DNA of 64,000 nt from the NCBI RefSeq assembly GCF_029945805.1, contig NZ_JAQSDH010000052.1, positions 44,770 to 108,769 on the forward strand. Direction: 5' to 3'. The DNA is from Flavobacterium sp. (GTDB lineage: Bacteria; Bacteroidota; Bacteroidia; Flavobacteriales; Flavobacteriaceae). This document shows, piece after piece, positions 26,106-35,080 of the stretch (positions are counted from its first letter, which is position 1; every line of letters starts with the position of its first letter). The notes below the pieces were generated by a model, which ran no database searches, had not been told where the DNA came from, and was given only the letters and a program-made list of their open reading frames with translations. Both the position numbers and the translations under genes were made by a program.

Positions 26106-26849
26106 TTGCTACACTTTTTCAAACAAAAAAAACCTTATTTACGAGATTTAATTCCAGATAACTTTATTGATATTCATTCCCATTTATTGCCAGGAATTGA
26201 TGACGGAGCTTCAACTATTGAGCAGTCTGCACTATTAATAAACGGATTAGAAGAAATAGGATTTAAAAAATTTATTACTACTCCTCATATTATGGGAGAA
26301 ATTTGGAACAATACCAGTAGTGGAATTAATGAAAAACTAGCTAGTACTCTTTCAGAAATAAAAGTTCCGAATATTAACAATCGCTTAAGAGCTGCTGCTG
26401 AATATATGATGGACGGTGAGTTTACCGAACTTTTCAAAAAAGAAAAGCTTTTATGTTTAAAAGACAATTTTGTTCTTGTCGAAATGTCTTATTTAAATCC
26501 ACCCATTCAGTTATTTGAAATTTTATTCGAACTTCAAGTTGCAGGTTATCAACCAGTTTTGGCACATCCTGAGCGTTATCTTTTTTATCATACTCCGTCA
26601 TTAAGTAATTACCGAAAGCTAAAGGATGTTGGCTGTCTGTTTCAGCTGAATATGCTTTCTACTACAGGATATTATGGGGAAAGAGTAGCTAAAACGGCTG
26701 ATTTACTGCTAAAAAATGGTTTAATTGATTTTGTTGGCTCTGATGTGCACCACAACCGCCATCTAGAATTTATGCATAAAAAAATTGTCTTGAAAAACTT
26801 CGACTACTTACGTCCCATTTTTCAAAACAATTCTTTTTTTAATTTTTAA
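26106..26849 (+). CDS. cpsB: CpsB/CapC-type tyrosine-protein phosphatase (PHP family)
   Basis: 247 residues from the TTG at 26106-26108. There is no ATG near the start, and an upstream TTG at 26085 overlaps the promoter motif. The PHP metal motif DIHSHLLPGIDDGAS lies near residue 21, with TTPHIM near 60, LAHPERYLF near 160 and GSDVHHNRH near 217, all expected metal ligands. It dephosphorylates a BY-kinase, here presumably Wzc encoded opposite. Its last four bases overlap the last bases of wzc. It is the only plus-strand gene in the window. Confidence 0.88.
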   Translation: MLHFFKQKKPYLRDLIPDNFIDIHSHLLPGIDDGASTIEQSALLINGLEEIGFKKFITTPHIMGEIWNNTSSGINEKLASTLSEIKVPNINNRLRAAAEYMMDGEFTELFKKEKLLCLKDNFVLVEMSYLNPPIQLFEILFELQVAGYQPVLAHPERYLFYHTPSLSNYRKLKDVGCLFQLNMLSTTGYYGERVAKTADLLLKNGLIDFVGSDVHHNRHLEFMHKKIVLKNFDYLRPIFQNNSFFNF

Positions 26850-29257
26850 GCGTTGCGTTTCTTAAAGAAGGACTTTACTCTGTCTAATAAAGATTCTTTA
26901 GTTCCCATATCAGCATCGTAACCATAGCCGTAACCATAAGCATAATTATACTTGTAGCTGTAGCCATACGTTCCGTATCCTTTATAGTTGGAACCTACAT
27001 TATTGATAACATAAGCCATATTTTTTAGTTTTCCTTTTTCGCTTAAGTTGACTGAGAATTCGAGAATTTTTTTAGGTGTGAAGTCCGCTCGTACTAAGTA
27101 TAATGTCGTATCCGCCAAATGAGAAATAACAAGAGTGTCTGTAACAAGTAAGGTTGGCGGCGTGTCGATTATTACAAAATCATATTCTTTTTTGGCGTCT
27201 GAAACTAATTTTTCTAAGCGTCCGTTAGACAATAATTCAGCTGGATTTGGAGGAATAGCTCCTGATAATATAATATCTAAATTTGTGTTATCAAGATAAC
27301 TATTCACAGTACTGTGCCAATCTACTGACATATCGTGCAAATAATCCTGAAGTCCATGTTGGTTTTTTTGAATATTTAGATAGGTATGCAATTGGGGATT
27401 TCTCATGTCTGCACCAATAAGCAAAACTCGTTTATTCATTATTGAAAATGAAATGGCAAGATTTAGTGCTGTAAACGTTTTACCTTCACCTTTAATAGTT
27501 GAAGTTATTAGAATTGTTTGTCCAACTGCCTCATTTTTTAGTGGAAATATATAAGTCAAATTGGTTCTTAATATTCTAAAAGATTCTCCTAAAATTGATC
27601 TATCATTGAGACCTGTTAATCTATTTTCTGCATTGATATATGGAATTTCTGAAAGGATAATTTTATTTCTTGTCAATTTTAAAACATCTTCTTTAGTATG
27701 CAACTTATCGTCAAGTAAGAACCTAACATATAAAAACAGGAATGGGATTAACAAACCTACTAGTATTGCTATTAGATAATACGTTAATTTTTTAGGCGCA
27801 ACAGGACTTGGACTTGTCATCGCATAATCAATAATTTTTATAGATGAGGAAGTTACTGCAAAATTGATAGCTGCTTCTTCTCTTTTCTGCAAAAGCAATA
27901 AATACAGCGTTTCTTTAATATTTTGTTGTCGCTCGATTCCTCGTAAAACTTTTTCATTATTGGGAATAGCGCTGAATTTTTGACTTGATGACTTTTGAAT
28001 ATAATCATTTTTAGAAAGCGAAACTTGCAATTCCTGCTGGTACGAATTAATGGATTCACTTATGTTTGCTTTAAGACTTACTAATTTAGCATTTAATGAT
28101 TGAATTATTGGATTTTTGCTTAAACCGCTTAAAGATTGACGTTCACGTTCTAAAACTACCGCATTGTATTCCGTAATTAATAAGTTTATAGATCCGTTGG
28201 TCAAACCAATATTTGCTGGCATTAATCCAAGTTTCTTATCTGATTTTACTGTTTGTTCAAGTACTTTTGACAATGCAATTTGTGTTTCTACTTGAAAAAC
28301 GCCGTCCGTTGAACTAATTTTACCCGATGTAGCAGTCGTGGCATCCGCATCAATAAAAGTTAATTCGTTGTTGCGTTTATAATTCGCTTTATTGGTTTCT
28401 ACCGAGTCTAATTGTCTTTCTAACGATTTAAATCGGGTATTCACGAAATCTATTGTTCTTTGAGAAACTGCTCTTCTGTCATTTAATCCATCAACATCAA
28501 ACTGCTTTATTACTTCATTCAGTATTATTTCCGATTTATCTGTATTGGCACCAACTAAGGAAAGTATTAAAATATCGGAATTTTTATTGCTATTCGCAAT
28601 ATTTAAACTTCTTGACAGGTTCAAGGCTACTGATTCTACTGAAGCATGGACGATCAAAAACTTCCTGCCGTTTAATGTCTTTAAATTTGTTCCAACCTGA
28701 AGCGATAATCGGTAGGGAATCTTGTTTATATATTGAACGGAATTAAAAGGATGAATCTTTGAAGAGGAAGAAGACGATGAGTTGATTACTTTATAACCGT
28801 CATTTGTAATTTCAATTTCAAACGAGATGGACTTCCCATCCATTTCAACTGAAGAATCTAGCCAATCGATTGCAAATGGTCTGTTTTTCCAAATTTCAAT
28901 GTTGTTCAAATAGCCAACATTATAATATTGGTTATTCAGATTTAAACTTTTACAAACTTGTTCGAGAAGACGGTAGGATTTTAAAACTTCGATTTCATTA
29001 TCCAAATTAATTTTACTTTTTCCAAATAATGCTGCGGTAGTGGGCAAAACAAAACCACTTTTTGTGTCATCAATAATCTTTACTTTAGCTTTTGATTCAA
29101 AGACTGAAACCGTATGATTCAAATAGTATTTGACCACAAAAAAACAAATCAGCACAGATATAACAAAGTAATACCAATAGCGTAAATAGATGAAAAACTG
29201 TTCTAAAAAGTCAAAACTATTATGCTTTTCTTGAAGATCAGGTTGCGAATTTTCCAT
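26846..29257 (-). CDS. wzc: polysaccharide co-polymerase / BY-kinase (Wzc type)
   Basis: 803 residues. N-terminal Wzz domain with a first membrane segment near residues 30-48 and a second near 500-520, with a periplasmic coiled region between. The C-terminal kinase has Walker A TSTIKGEGKTFTALN near residue 598, A' VLLIGADMRNPQ near 625 and Walker B FVIIDTPPTLL near 705. The tail from about 760 has 11 tyrosines alternating with G, S, K, N or A, the usual autophosphorylation cluster. It controls chain length and export with Wza just upstream. It contains a poly-serine run near residue 160. Confidence 0.93.
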   Translation of the reverse strand: MENSQPDLQEKHNSFDFLEQFFIYLRYWYYFVISVLICFFVVKYYLNHTVSVFESKAKVKIIDDTKSGFVLPTTAALFGKSKINLDNEIEVLKSYRLLEQVCKSLNLNNQYYNVGYLNNIEIWKNRPFAIDWLDSSVEMDGKSISFEIEITNDGYKVINSSSSSSSKIHPFNSVQYINKIPYRLSLQVGTNLKTLNGRKFLIVHASVESVALNLSRSLNIANSNKNSDILILSLVGANTDKSEIILNEVIKQFDVDGLNDRRAVSQRTIDFVNTRFKSLERQLDSVETNKANYKRNNELTFIDADATTATSGKISSTDGVFQVETQIALSKVLEQTVKSDKKLGLMPANIGLTNGSINLLITEYNAVVLERERQSLSGLSKNPIIQSLNAKLVSLKANISESINSYQQELQVSLSKNDYIQKSSSQKFSAIPNNEKVLRGIERQQNIKETLYLLLLQKREEAAINFAVTSSSIKIIDYAMTSPSPVAPKKLTYYLIAILVGLLIPFLFLYVRFLLDDKLHTKEDVLKLTRNKIILSEIPYINAENRLTGLNDRSILGESFRILRTNLTYIFPLKNEAVGQTILITSTIKGEGKTFTALNLAISFSIMNKRVLLIGADMRNPQLHTYLNIQKNQHGLQDYLHDMSVDWHSTVNSYLDNTNLDIILSGAIPPNPAELLSNGRLEKLVSDAKKEYDFVIIDTPPTLLVTDTLVISHLADTTLYLVRADFTPKKILEFSVNLSEKGKLKNMAYVINNVGSNYKGYGTYGYSYKYNYAYGYGYGYDADMGTKESLLDRVKSFFKKRNA

Positions 29258-29263
29258 TAAAAA

Positions 29264-30025
29264 TTATTGTTTTAATAATAAAAAGACTGTTAGTCCAAAG
29301 GTTAATACTCCAAGAATACCACCAATATTACTCAAATAACCAGAAGTCATTATCTTGGCTCCGTTAGGATTTACAATAATAACATCATTTTGTTTTATAT
29401 AGTAATATGGACTTGAAAACCAATCCGAAGAGGTTAAATCAAGTTTAACATAAGTTCTAGTTCCGTTATTTTCTCTTATCAACAGTACATCTTTTCGGAC
29501 ACCGTTCACTGTCAAATCACCAGCGTAACCTATTGCCTGATTAAGTGAAATGTTCTGTTCATCAAAACTGTAGGTTCCAGGATTTTTAACTTCACCCAAA
29601 ACCGTGACTTTACTATTGATTACTCTAACGGTAACATTTGCATTTTTAAGATAGCCGTTATCATTCAACATTTCCGCTAATGATTCCTGTAATTCAGTTG
29701 TAGTTTTTCCTGTAACTTTCAGTGGTCCTAATACCGGAAAAGTTATAAATCCTTCTGATGAAACTAAATAACCTTGAATTTTCAAAGTATTTGTGTTCAA
29801 AGCAGCATTAACGGAAGATTCTACATTAAATGGCTTTGCTGATTCGGGTACTAAGGCGTCTATTTTTATATACAAAATATCATTAATCTGTATTTCATTG
29901 GAAACATAGTTTATCTGATTTTGCGAATTGTTTTTAATGTCTTGATAATAAAGAATATCCTTTTTATTGGCACACGATGTTACTAAAAATAGTATGACAA
30001 AAGATAAAAGTATTTTTTTAATCAT
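29264..30025 (-). CDS. wza: outer-membrane polysaccharide export lipoprotein (Wza type)
   Basis: 253 residues. A lipoprotein signal peptide with lipobox LVTSC puts the lipidated Cys at position 18. Then a Poly_export domain (ILYIKIDALVPESAKPF) and an SLBB region (VTVLGEVKNPGTYSFDEQ near 133). A hydrophobic C-terminal helix (GILGVLTFGLTVFLLL) is like the Wza membrane barrel helix. It forms the exit channel with Wzc, 6 bases downstream. It is short for Wza (about 380) but usual for Bacteroidetes. Confidence 0.92.
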   Translation of the reverse strand: MIKKILLSFVILFLVTSCANKKDILYYQDIKNNSQNQINYVSNEIQINDILYIKIDALVPESAKPFNVESSVNAALNTNTLKIQGYLVSSEGFITFPVLGPLKVTGKTTTELQESLAEMLNDNGYLKNANVTVRVINSKVTVLGEVKNPGTYSFDEQNISLNQAIGYAGDLTVNGVRKDVLLIRENNGTRTYVKLDLTSSDWFSSPYYYIKQNDVIIVNPNGAKIMTSGYLSNIGGILGVLTFGLTVFLLLKQ

Positions 30026-30086
30026 TATATATTTCTTTAATTTTTTGTTATTATTTGTAAAAATTTATGTGAAAATTACAAAGCAG

Positions 30087-30094
30087 CAAAGCTA
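30087..30094 (-). promoter_or_regulatory. candidate -7 element for wza-wzc
   Basis: TAGCTTTG on the minus strand matches TAnnTTTG and sits 62 bases before the wza start, inside the 138-base gap after the dehydratase gene. It would give a leader of about 55 bases. No strong -33 TTG. It could boost export genes at the end of a very long operon. Confidence 0.35.
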
Positions 30095-30163
30095 CAATTT
30101 GATTTTATATTTCATGTAAGTTTATTTGAATTTAAATAAGATACGCAAAGCATCTTTAGCACA

Positions 30164-32113
30164 TTAGTCAATATCTAAAGTTTGATATTCCGAATTCATA
30201 CTTTTAAATTCGGGCACAATCCTCTTCATTTGGGCAACAACTTCAAGGCTAGACGATTTTTTTGTGATGGATATTAATTCCAATATAGACTCTTTAACTT
30301 CCTCAAAATCGCAATTCCGATCTTGGGCAATCATGATTTTTACATTATGAGTTGGTAGTGTTTTGGACGTATCGTTCAATAATTCTTCAAACAATTTTTC
30401 TCCTGGTCTTAAACCAATAATTTTTATATAAATATCCTTATCGGGCTTAAATCCAGCCAGTCGAATCATTTTTTTTGCCAAATCAATTATTTTGACAGGT
30501 TCTCCCATATCAAAAATATAAATCTCACCACCATTACCCATAGCCCCAGCTTCAAGCACCAACTGACAAGCTTCCGGTATGGTCATAAAATAACGTATAA
30601 TGTCAGGATGTGTAATAGTAATTGGTCCACCTTCTTGAATTTGCTTAGTGAACAAAGGAACAATCGATCCGTTTGAACCTAAAACATTTCCAAATCGTGT
30701 CGTAATGAATTTGGTTGCATTTTTTTCATTGGAACTCACCAAATGATAATTCAGTGATTGCACATATTTTTCAGCAATCCGCTTACTTGCGCCCATTACA
30801 CTACTCGGATTTACAGCTTTATCGGTAGAAATCATAACAAACTTTTCGACTAAATACTTCTTAGATAAATCAGCAAGGTTTTTGGTACCAACAACATTAG
30901 TGAAAATTGCCTGTGCCGGATTTTCCTCCATTAGCGGAACGTGTTTATAAGCAGCAGCATGGTAAACAAAATCGGGTTTGAATTTTTCAAAAACCATTTC
31001 AAGCGCATTGTAATCTTTAATATCTGCAAGTACTGTTTGAATTTTTATATCAGTCGATTCGGCTGATATTTCAAGATTCAAGCTATGCAATGGCGATTCC
31101 GCTTGATCCAGAATTATAATTTTATAGGGGTTAAAACTCATAAGCTGCCTTACTATTTCACTTCCAATAGAACCAGCACCACCAGTAATCATAACGTTCT
31201 TACCCTTTATCTGTGTAGAAATTTTATTATTATCTAAAACGATTGGCTTTCGCTCCAATAAATCTTCAATTGCAAAATTCTTTAATTGATTGGAAATCTG
31301 ATTTTGATCTTCCCAATCTGTAATCAATGGAACTGTAAAAACCTTAAAGTTATAATCTAAACATTCTTCAACAAGTTGAACCGTTTCTTCTTTAGTCAAA
31401 CTTTTTTCAGCGATAATCAGCGCTTCCGCATTAACTGATTTTAAAATAACATGGATGCCTCTCGTCTGATTGATTATCGGAAGATTTAAAATACTTTTAT
31501 TGGTCTTATCCTTTTTAAATTTATTTACGAAAGCAATAACGTTAAATCGGGCTGGTTTTTCAGTTTTTAAAGCATTGGCAACCGAAATTGCATTGGCATC
31601 TGCACCATAAATAACCACTCTTGTTAGCTGATTTGTATCTGCAACATGCAAGTATGTTTCAAAAACATTCTTTACCAAAATTCTGAAAAGAAACAATAAT
31701 AAAAAGGAAATCAAATAAGTGATAAATAAACCTGTTGACAGGAATAATCTATCATTTAAAAAAAATTGATATGAATAATTGAAAACCATCAACCCCAAAT
31801 AAGAAGCCGTTGTGGCGACTAAAAGCTTCACTCCATCAATAAAAGTTGAGTGTCGTATGATACCGCTGTAGGTACTGAAAAATATAAAAGAAATGGCATT
31901 TACGAATACGACAAACCCATATTGCAAATAAGGATTTATAGTCAAATATAGTTTTACGTTCAAACTTAAAACTATCACTTGAGTAATAGCACATGCCATT
32001 AAAACAATAAAAACATCAATGGCAAATATGATCCACCTTGGCAGGTAGCCGATGTTTTGAAATCGCTTCGTAGATACAATCTTTCCTAAAAATTTAATGA
32101 TAAATTCACGCAT
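30164..32113 (-). CDS. membrane-bound UDP-sugar 4,6-dehydratase (PglF/WbpM/CapD family)
   Basis: 649 residues. Four membrane helices within residues 20-140, a CoA-binding-like Rossmann domain (VVIYGADANAISVA near 168), then an SDR domain with NAD loop MITGGAGSIGSEIVRQL near 311 and the active-site block ISTDKAVNPSSVMGASKRIAE near 430, where Met replaces the usual Tyr (known in WbpM-type enzymes). It makes UDP-4-keto-6-deoxy-HexNAc, the first step toward UDP-diNAcBac or QuiNAc. Followed in transcription by wza after 138 bases. Confidence 0.9.
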   Translation of the reverse strand: MREFIIKFLGKIVSTKRFQNIGYLPRWIIFAIDVFIVLMACAITQVIVLSLNVKLYLTINPYLQYGFVVFVNAISFIFFSTYSGIIRHSTFIDGVKLLVATTASYLGLMVFNYSYQFFLNDRLFLSTGLFITYLISFLLLFLFRILVKNVFETYLHVADTNQLTRVVIYGADANAISVANALKTEKPARFNVIAFVNKFKKDKTNKSILNLPIINQTRGIHVILKSVNAEALIIAEKSLTKEETVQLVEECLDYNFKVFTVPLITDWEDQNQISNQLKNFAIEDLLERKPIVLDNNKISTQIKGKNVMITGGAGSIGSEIVRQLMSFNPYKIIILDQAESPLHSLNLEISAESTDIKIQTVLADIKDYNALEMVFEKFKPDFVYHAAAYKHVPLMEENPAQAIFTNVVGTKNLADLSKKYLVEKFVMISTDKAVNPSSVMGASKRIAEKYVQSLNYHLVSSNEKNATKFITTRFGNVLGSNGSIVPLFTKQIQEGGPITITHPDIIRYFMTIPEACQLVLEAGAMGNGGEIYIFDMGEPVKIIDLAKKMIRLAGFKPDKDIYIKIIGLRPGEKLFEELLNDTSKTLPTHNVKIMIAQDRNCDFEEVKESILELISITKKSSSLEVVAQMKRIVPEFKSMNSEYQTLDID

Positions 32114-32142
32114 ATTAAAAGACCAGTTTCTACAAATTTATG

Positions 32143-33285
32143 TTAAAATAGGTTAAAAAAAGTGGTAAGTGCATTAGAAATTCTTTTTTTATCTTGCTCT
32201 GATAGGTTAGAACCTGATGGTAAGCAAAGTCCATTTTCAAAAAGTTGTTCCGAAACTGTACCGCCGTAATAAGGATATTGCTTAAATATAGGTTGCAAAT
32301 GCATGGGCTTCCACAAAGGCCTACACTCTATATTTTCTTTCTCTAACGCTATTCTTAAATCCGTACTGGACTTTCCTAAAGCCTCAGGATCAATAACAAT
32401 ACAACTTAGCCAATGGTTTGAAAAATAGTCAGAATTGGGTTCAGTGAATACCGAAACCTCTTTTATGTCTTTGAAAAAATCAACATAAAAATCGTGCATC
32501 TGTCGCCTCAAATTGATGTGTTGTTTCAAAATTTCCATCTGTCCTCTTCCTATTCCGGCACAAATGTTACTCAATCTATAGTTATAGCCAATTTCTGAAT
32601 GTTGGTAATGTGGTGCTGCATCTCGAGCCTGTGTGGCTAAAAAAATAGCTTTCTCTTGTACTTCTTTGGAATGCGACACTAAAGCGCCTCCGCCCGAAGT
32701 TGTGATTATTTTATTTCCGTTAAATGATAAAGCTGCAATGTCACCGAAAGTACCACAATTGCTTCCTTTATAAGTACTTCCCAATGCTTCAGCGCTGTCT
32801 TCCAAAATCGGAATTCCGTATTTATCTGCTATAGCTCTAATTTCGTCCGCTTTATATGGCATTCCATACAAATGAACTGGAACAATTGCTTTTGGTTTTT
32901 TCCCTTTTGAAATTCGATCAACAATAGCTTTTTCTAATGCAACTGGGCACATGTTCCAAGTTTCCGTTTCACTATCAATAAATACTGGAATCGCTCCAAG
33001 ATAAAGTATCGGATTAGCTGAAGCCGAAAAGGTAAAACTTTGACAAATTACCTCATCGCCGGCCTGAACGCCCAATAAAACTAATCCTAGATGAAGGGCG
33101 GCTGTGCCTGAACTTAAGGCAGCAATATGCACATCATCATTTAAAAATTGTTCTAAATCCTGCTCAAATCCGGTAACATTTGGTCCTAAAGGTGCAACCC
33201 AATTGGTATCAAAAGCTTCTTTTATGTACCCTTGCTCAGTGCCTCCCATATGCGGTGACGAAAGCCAAATTTTTGAATTATTCAT
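32143..33285 (-). CDS. DegT/DnrJ sugar aminotransferase (PglE-like)
   Basis: 380 residues. The start WLSSPHMGGTEQGYIKEAF is typical of PglE-type transaminases. PLP lysine in LSFNGNKIITTSGGGAL near residue 190 and cofactor aspartate in LEDSAEALGS near 162. Its likely substrate is the 4-keto sugar from the dehydratase gene immediately after it, giving a UDP-4-amino-4,6-dideoxy-GlcNAc. Spacing to that gene is 29 bases. Confidence 0.87.
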   Translation of the reverse strand: MNNSKIWLSSPHMGGTEQGYIKEAFDTNWVAPLGPNVTGFEQDLEQFLNDDVHIAALSSGTAALHLGLVLLGVQAGDEVICQSFTFSASANPILYLGAIPVFIDSETETWNMCPVALEKAIVDRISKGKKPKAIVPVHLYGMPYKADEIRAIADKYGIPILEDSAEALGSTYKGSNCGTFGDIAALSFNGNKIITTSGGGALVSHSKEVQEKAIFLATQARDAAPHYQHSEIGYNYRLSNICAGIGRGQMEILKQHINLRRQMHDFYVDFFKDIKEVSVFTEPNSDYFSNHWLSCIVIDPEALGKSSTDLRIALEKENIECRPLWKPMHLQPIFKQYPYYGGTVSEQLFENGLCLPSGSNLSEQDKKRISNALTTFFNLF

Positions 33286-33289
33286 TTTC

Positions 33290-33841
33290 TTAAAAAATGG
33301 TTTTAATTATAATTTTGATGTCTAATAAGAGATTCTGATTGTAATAATAGTCTAGATTCATCTTTACTTTATCAGGAAAAATAACATGGTCATTATAGTC
33401 TAAAGGATTTTCCTGCTGTTCTAAAATGGCTTCTTCGTTGTAATATTTTAGGGATGCTTCACTTGTTATTCCTGGCTTTAATTCCAGTACTTTTCGCTCA
33501 TTGCCTTCCAATTTATCATAATACCCTTCGATATCGGGTCGTGGCCCAACAATGCTCATTTCTCCTTTCAACACATTCAAAAACTGAGGCAGTTCATCAA
33601 GTTTATATTTCCTGAAAAAGAATCCAGTTTTAGAAACATTATCCGTTTTTGGATGCATTGTTTTTAGCTTATAAATCGTAAAAAGCTTTCCAAATTGACC
33701 AACGCGTTGTTGAAAAAAGAGTCCGTTAGATTTAGTATCAAACATCAAAATCAACCACGAAATTAGTATAAAAGGTAAAAATAGAACCAAGGCTACTATC
33801 GAAAAAACAAAATCAAAACATCTTTTTATAATGGCTTTCAT
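33290..33841 (-). CDS. phosphoglycosyl transferase, short PglC-type (copy 1)
   Basis: 183 residues. One re-entrant N-terminal hydrophobic segment (IVALVLFLPFILISWLI), the R-x-G-x8-F-x-IYKLKTM region near residue 58 and the catalytic Asp-Glu dyad in YKLDELPQFLNVLKGEM near 79, followed by SIVGPRPDIEGYYDKL. It transfers a sugar-1-phosphate to undecaprenyl phosphate to start repeat-unit assembly. Start overlaps the acetyltransferase stop (ATGA). It may use UDP-diNAcBac. Confidence 0.88.
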   Translation of the reverse strand: MKAIIKRCFDFVFSIVALVLFLPFILISWLILMFDTKSNGLFFQQRVGQFGKLFTIYKLKTMHPKTDNVSKTGFFFRKYKLDELPQFLNVLKGEMSIVGPRPDIEGYYDKLEGNERKVLELKPGITSEASLKYYNEEAILEQQENPLDYNDHVIFPDKVKMNLDYYYNQNLLLDIKIIIKTIF

Positions 33842-34470
33842 TTGATACTTCTAGCCGGAATTCCCACTACAACATCCGATTCGGAAACATCTGAAACTAC
33901 CATTGCCTGGCCGCCAACAGTAACATGATCGCCAATTTGAACGCTCTGAACAGTCGAAGCTCCAATACCCAATTCTACACAACTTCCAATAGACGTATTT
34001 CCACCCAGATTTACACCTGGTGCCAACGATGAAAAAGATTTTATACCACAGTTGTGACCGATACTGCAATTCATGTTGATTACAACAAAATCATTGATCT
34101 CAGTCTCATAATTGATTGTTGTTCCCGGATAAATGATACAGCCTTTTCCAAATGCAACCGCTTCTGAAACCCATGCATCTTTTGCTATAAAATTAGGAAA
34201 TTCAAAAGACAAATTTTGATAGTGCTCAAACAATCTTTTCTTAATTGCCGGGAAAGCAATTCCCCAAACAATAGCTATATTGTTACCCGAATACTCTGGC
34301 AGTTTATCCACAGAACCTAATACGGGAAAACCAGCAATAATCCTGTTATGTTTGGAAATATCATCATCCAAAAAACCAATAATTTCATAGCATTGGGTAA
34401 ACTGATTGATATTATAAGCAATAAATTTACCAACACTTCCAGCACCGATTATAAGTAGTTTTTGATTCAT
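33838..34470 (-). CDS. PglD-type sugar N-acetyltransferase
   Basis: 210 residues. N-terminal LLIIGAGSVGKFIAYNI Rossmann part, then hexapeptide repeats. Putative catalytic His in CSIGHNCGIKSFSSLAP near residue 134, and the acyl-CoA tail SDVVVGIPARSI. With the dehydratase and transaminase genes it completes the PglF-E-D set for a UDP-2,4-diacetamido sugar. It lies between two phosphoglycosyl transferase genes. Confidence 0.85.
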   Translation of the reverse strand: MNQKLLIIGAGSVGKFIAYNINQFTQCYEIIGFLDDDISKHNRIIAGFPVLGSVDKLPEYSGNNIAIVWGIAFPAIKKRLFEHYQNLSFEFPNFIAKDAWVSEAVAFGKGCIIYPGTTINYETEINDFVVINMNCSIGHNCGIKSFSSLAPGVNLGGNTSIGSCVELGIGASTVQSVQIGDHVTVGGQAMVVSDVSESDVVVGIPARSIK

Positions 34471-34473
34471 TTT

Positions 34474-35079
34474 TTAATTATTTCCGTTAAAGGGTTGCAT
34501 CGGTCGATCATCACTTTGGTTTACGCCTTCGGCTCGAATTACTTTAACAAAAGTCAACCATAAAATTTTACTATCTAACAAAAAGGAAAGATGATCTACG
34601 TAATAAATATCAAAATCAAACTTTTGTTTCCAACTTATTGAATTTCGTCCGTTAACCTGAGCCCAACCAGTAATTCCAGGGCGAACATCATGTCTACCCA
34701 ATTGCACTTCAGAATAGAGCGGAATGTATTTATATAACAAAGGTCTTGGCCCTATCAAACTCATGTCGCCTTTGAGAACGTTCAGTAACTGTGGCAACTC
34801 GTCTATGGATAACCGTCTTATAATTTTTCCGGCTCTGGTGATTCTTTGATTATCCGGCAACAGTTTTCCTTCTGAATCTTTGGCATCGGTCATCGTTTTA
34901 AATTTGATAATCCTAAATGCTTTTTGCTTAAAACCAGGTCGTTCCTGAAAGAAAAAAACACTCCAGTTATTCTGAAAGGCAAGGATAAAATAAGTACCAA
35001 TAATAATTGGAGCAGTAAGCAACAATCCAATTATCGAAATTAAAATATCCAAAAATCTTTTAAAAAACAGTCGGTACAT
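34474..35079 (-). CDS. phosphoglycosyl transferase, PglC/WcaJ-C type (copy 2)
   Basis: 201 residues. Membrane re-entrant N-terminus (LDILISIIGLLLTAPIIIGT), RIIKFKTMTDAKDSEG near residue 57, catalytic dyad in RLSIDELPQLLNVLKGDM near 92, and VRPGITGWAQVNGRNSISW near 131, a strongly conserved PglC block. A standard full-length family member, 3 bases upstream of the acetyltransferase. Two initiating transferases so close together suggest two lipid-linked glycans or a redundant pair. Confidence 0.9.
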   Translation of the reverse strand: MYRLFFKRFLDILISIIGLLLTAPIIIGTYFILAFQNNWSVFFFQERPGFKQKAFRIIKFKTMTDAKDSEGKLLPDNQRITRAGKIIRRLSIDELPQLLNVLKGDMSLIGPRPLLYKYIPLYSEVQLGRHDVRPGITGWAQVNGRNSISWKQKFDFDIYYVDHLSFLLDSKILWLTFVKVIRAEGVNQSDDRPMQPFNGNN

Positions 35080-35080
35080 C

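Noticed and set aside
26846..26920. Tyrosine-rich repeat at the 3' end of wzc as a DNA repeat or CRISPR-like array
   Set aside because: It encodes the autophosphorylation tail of the kinase, common to this family.
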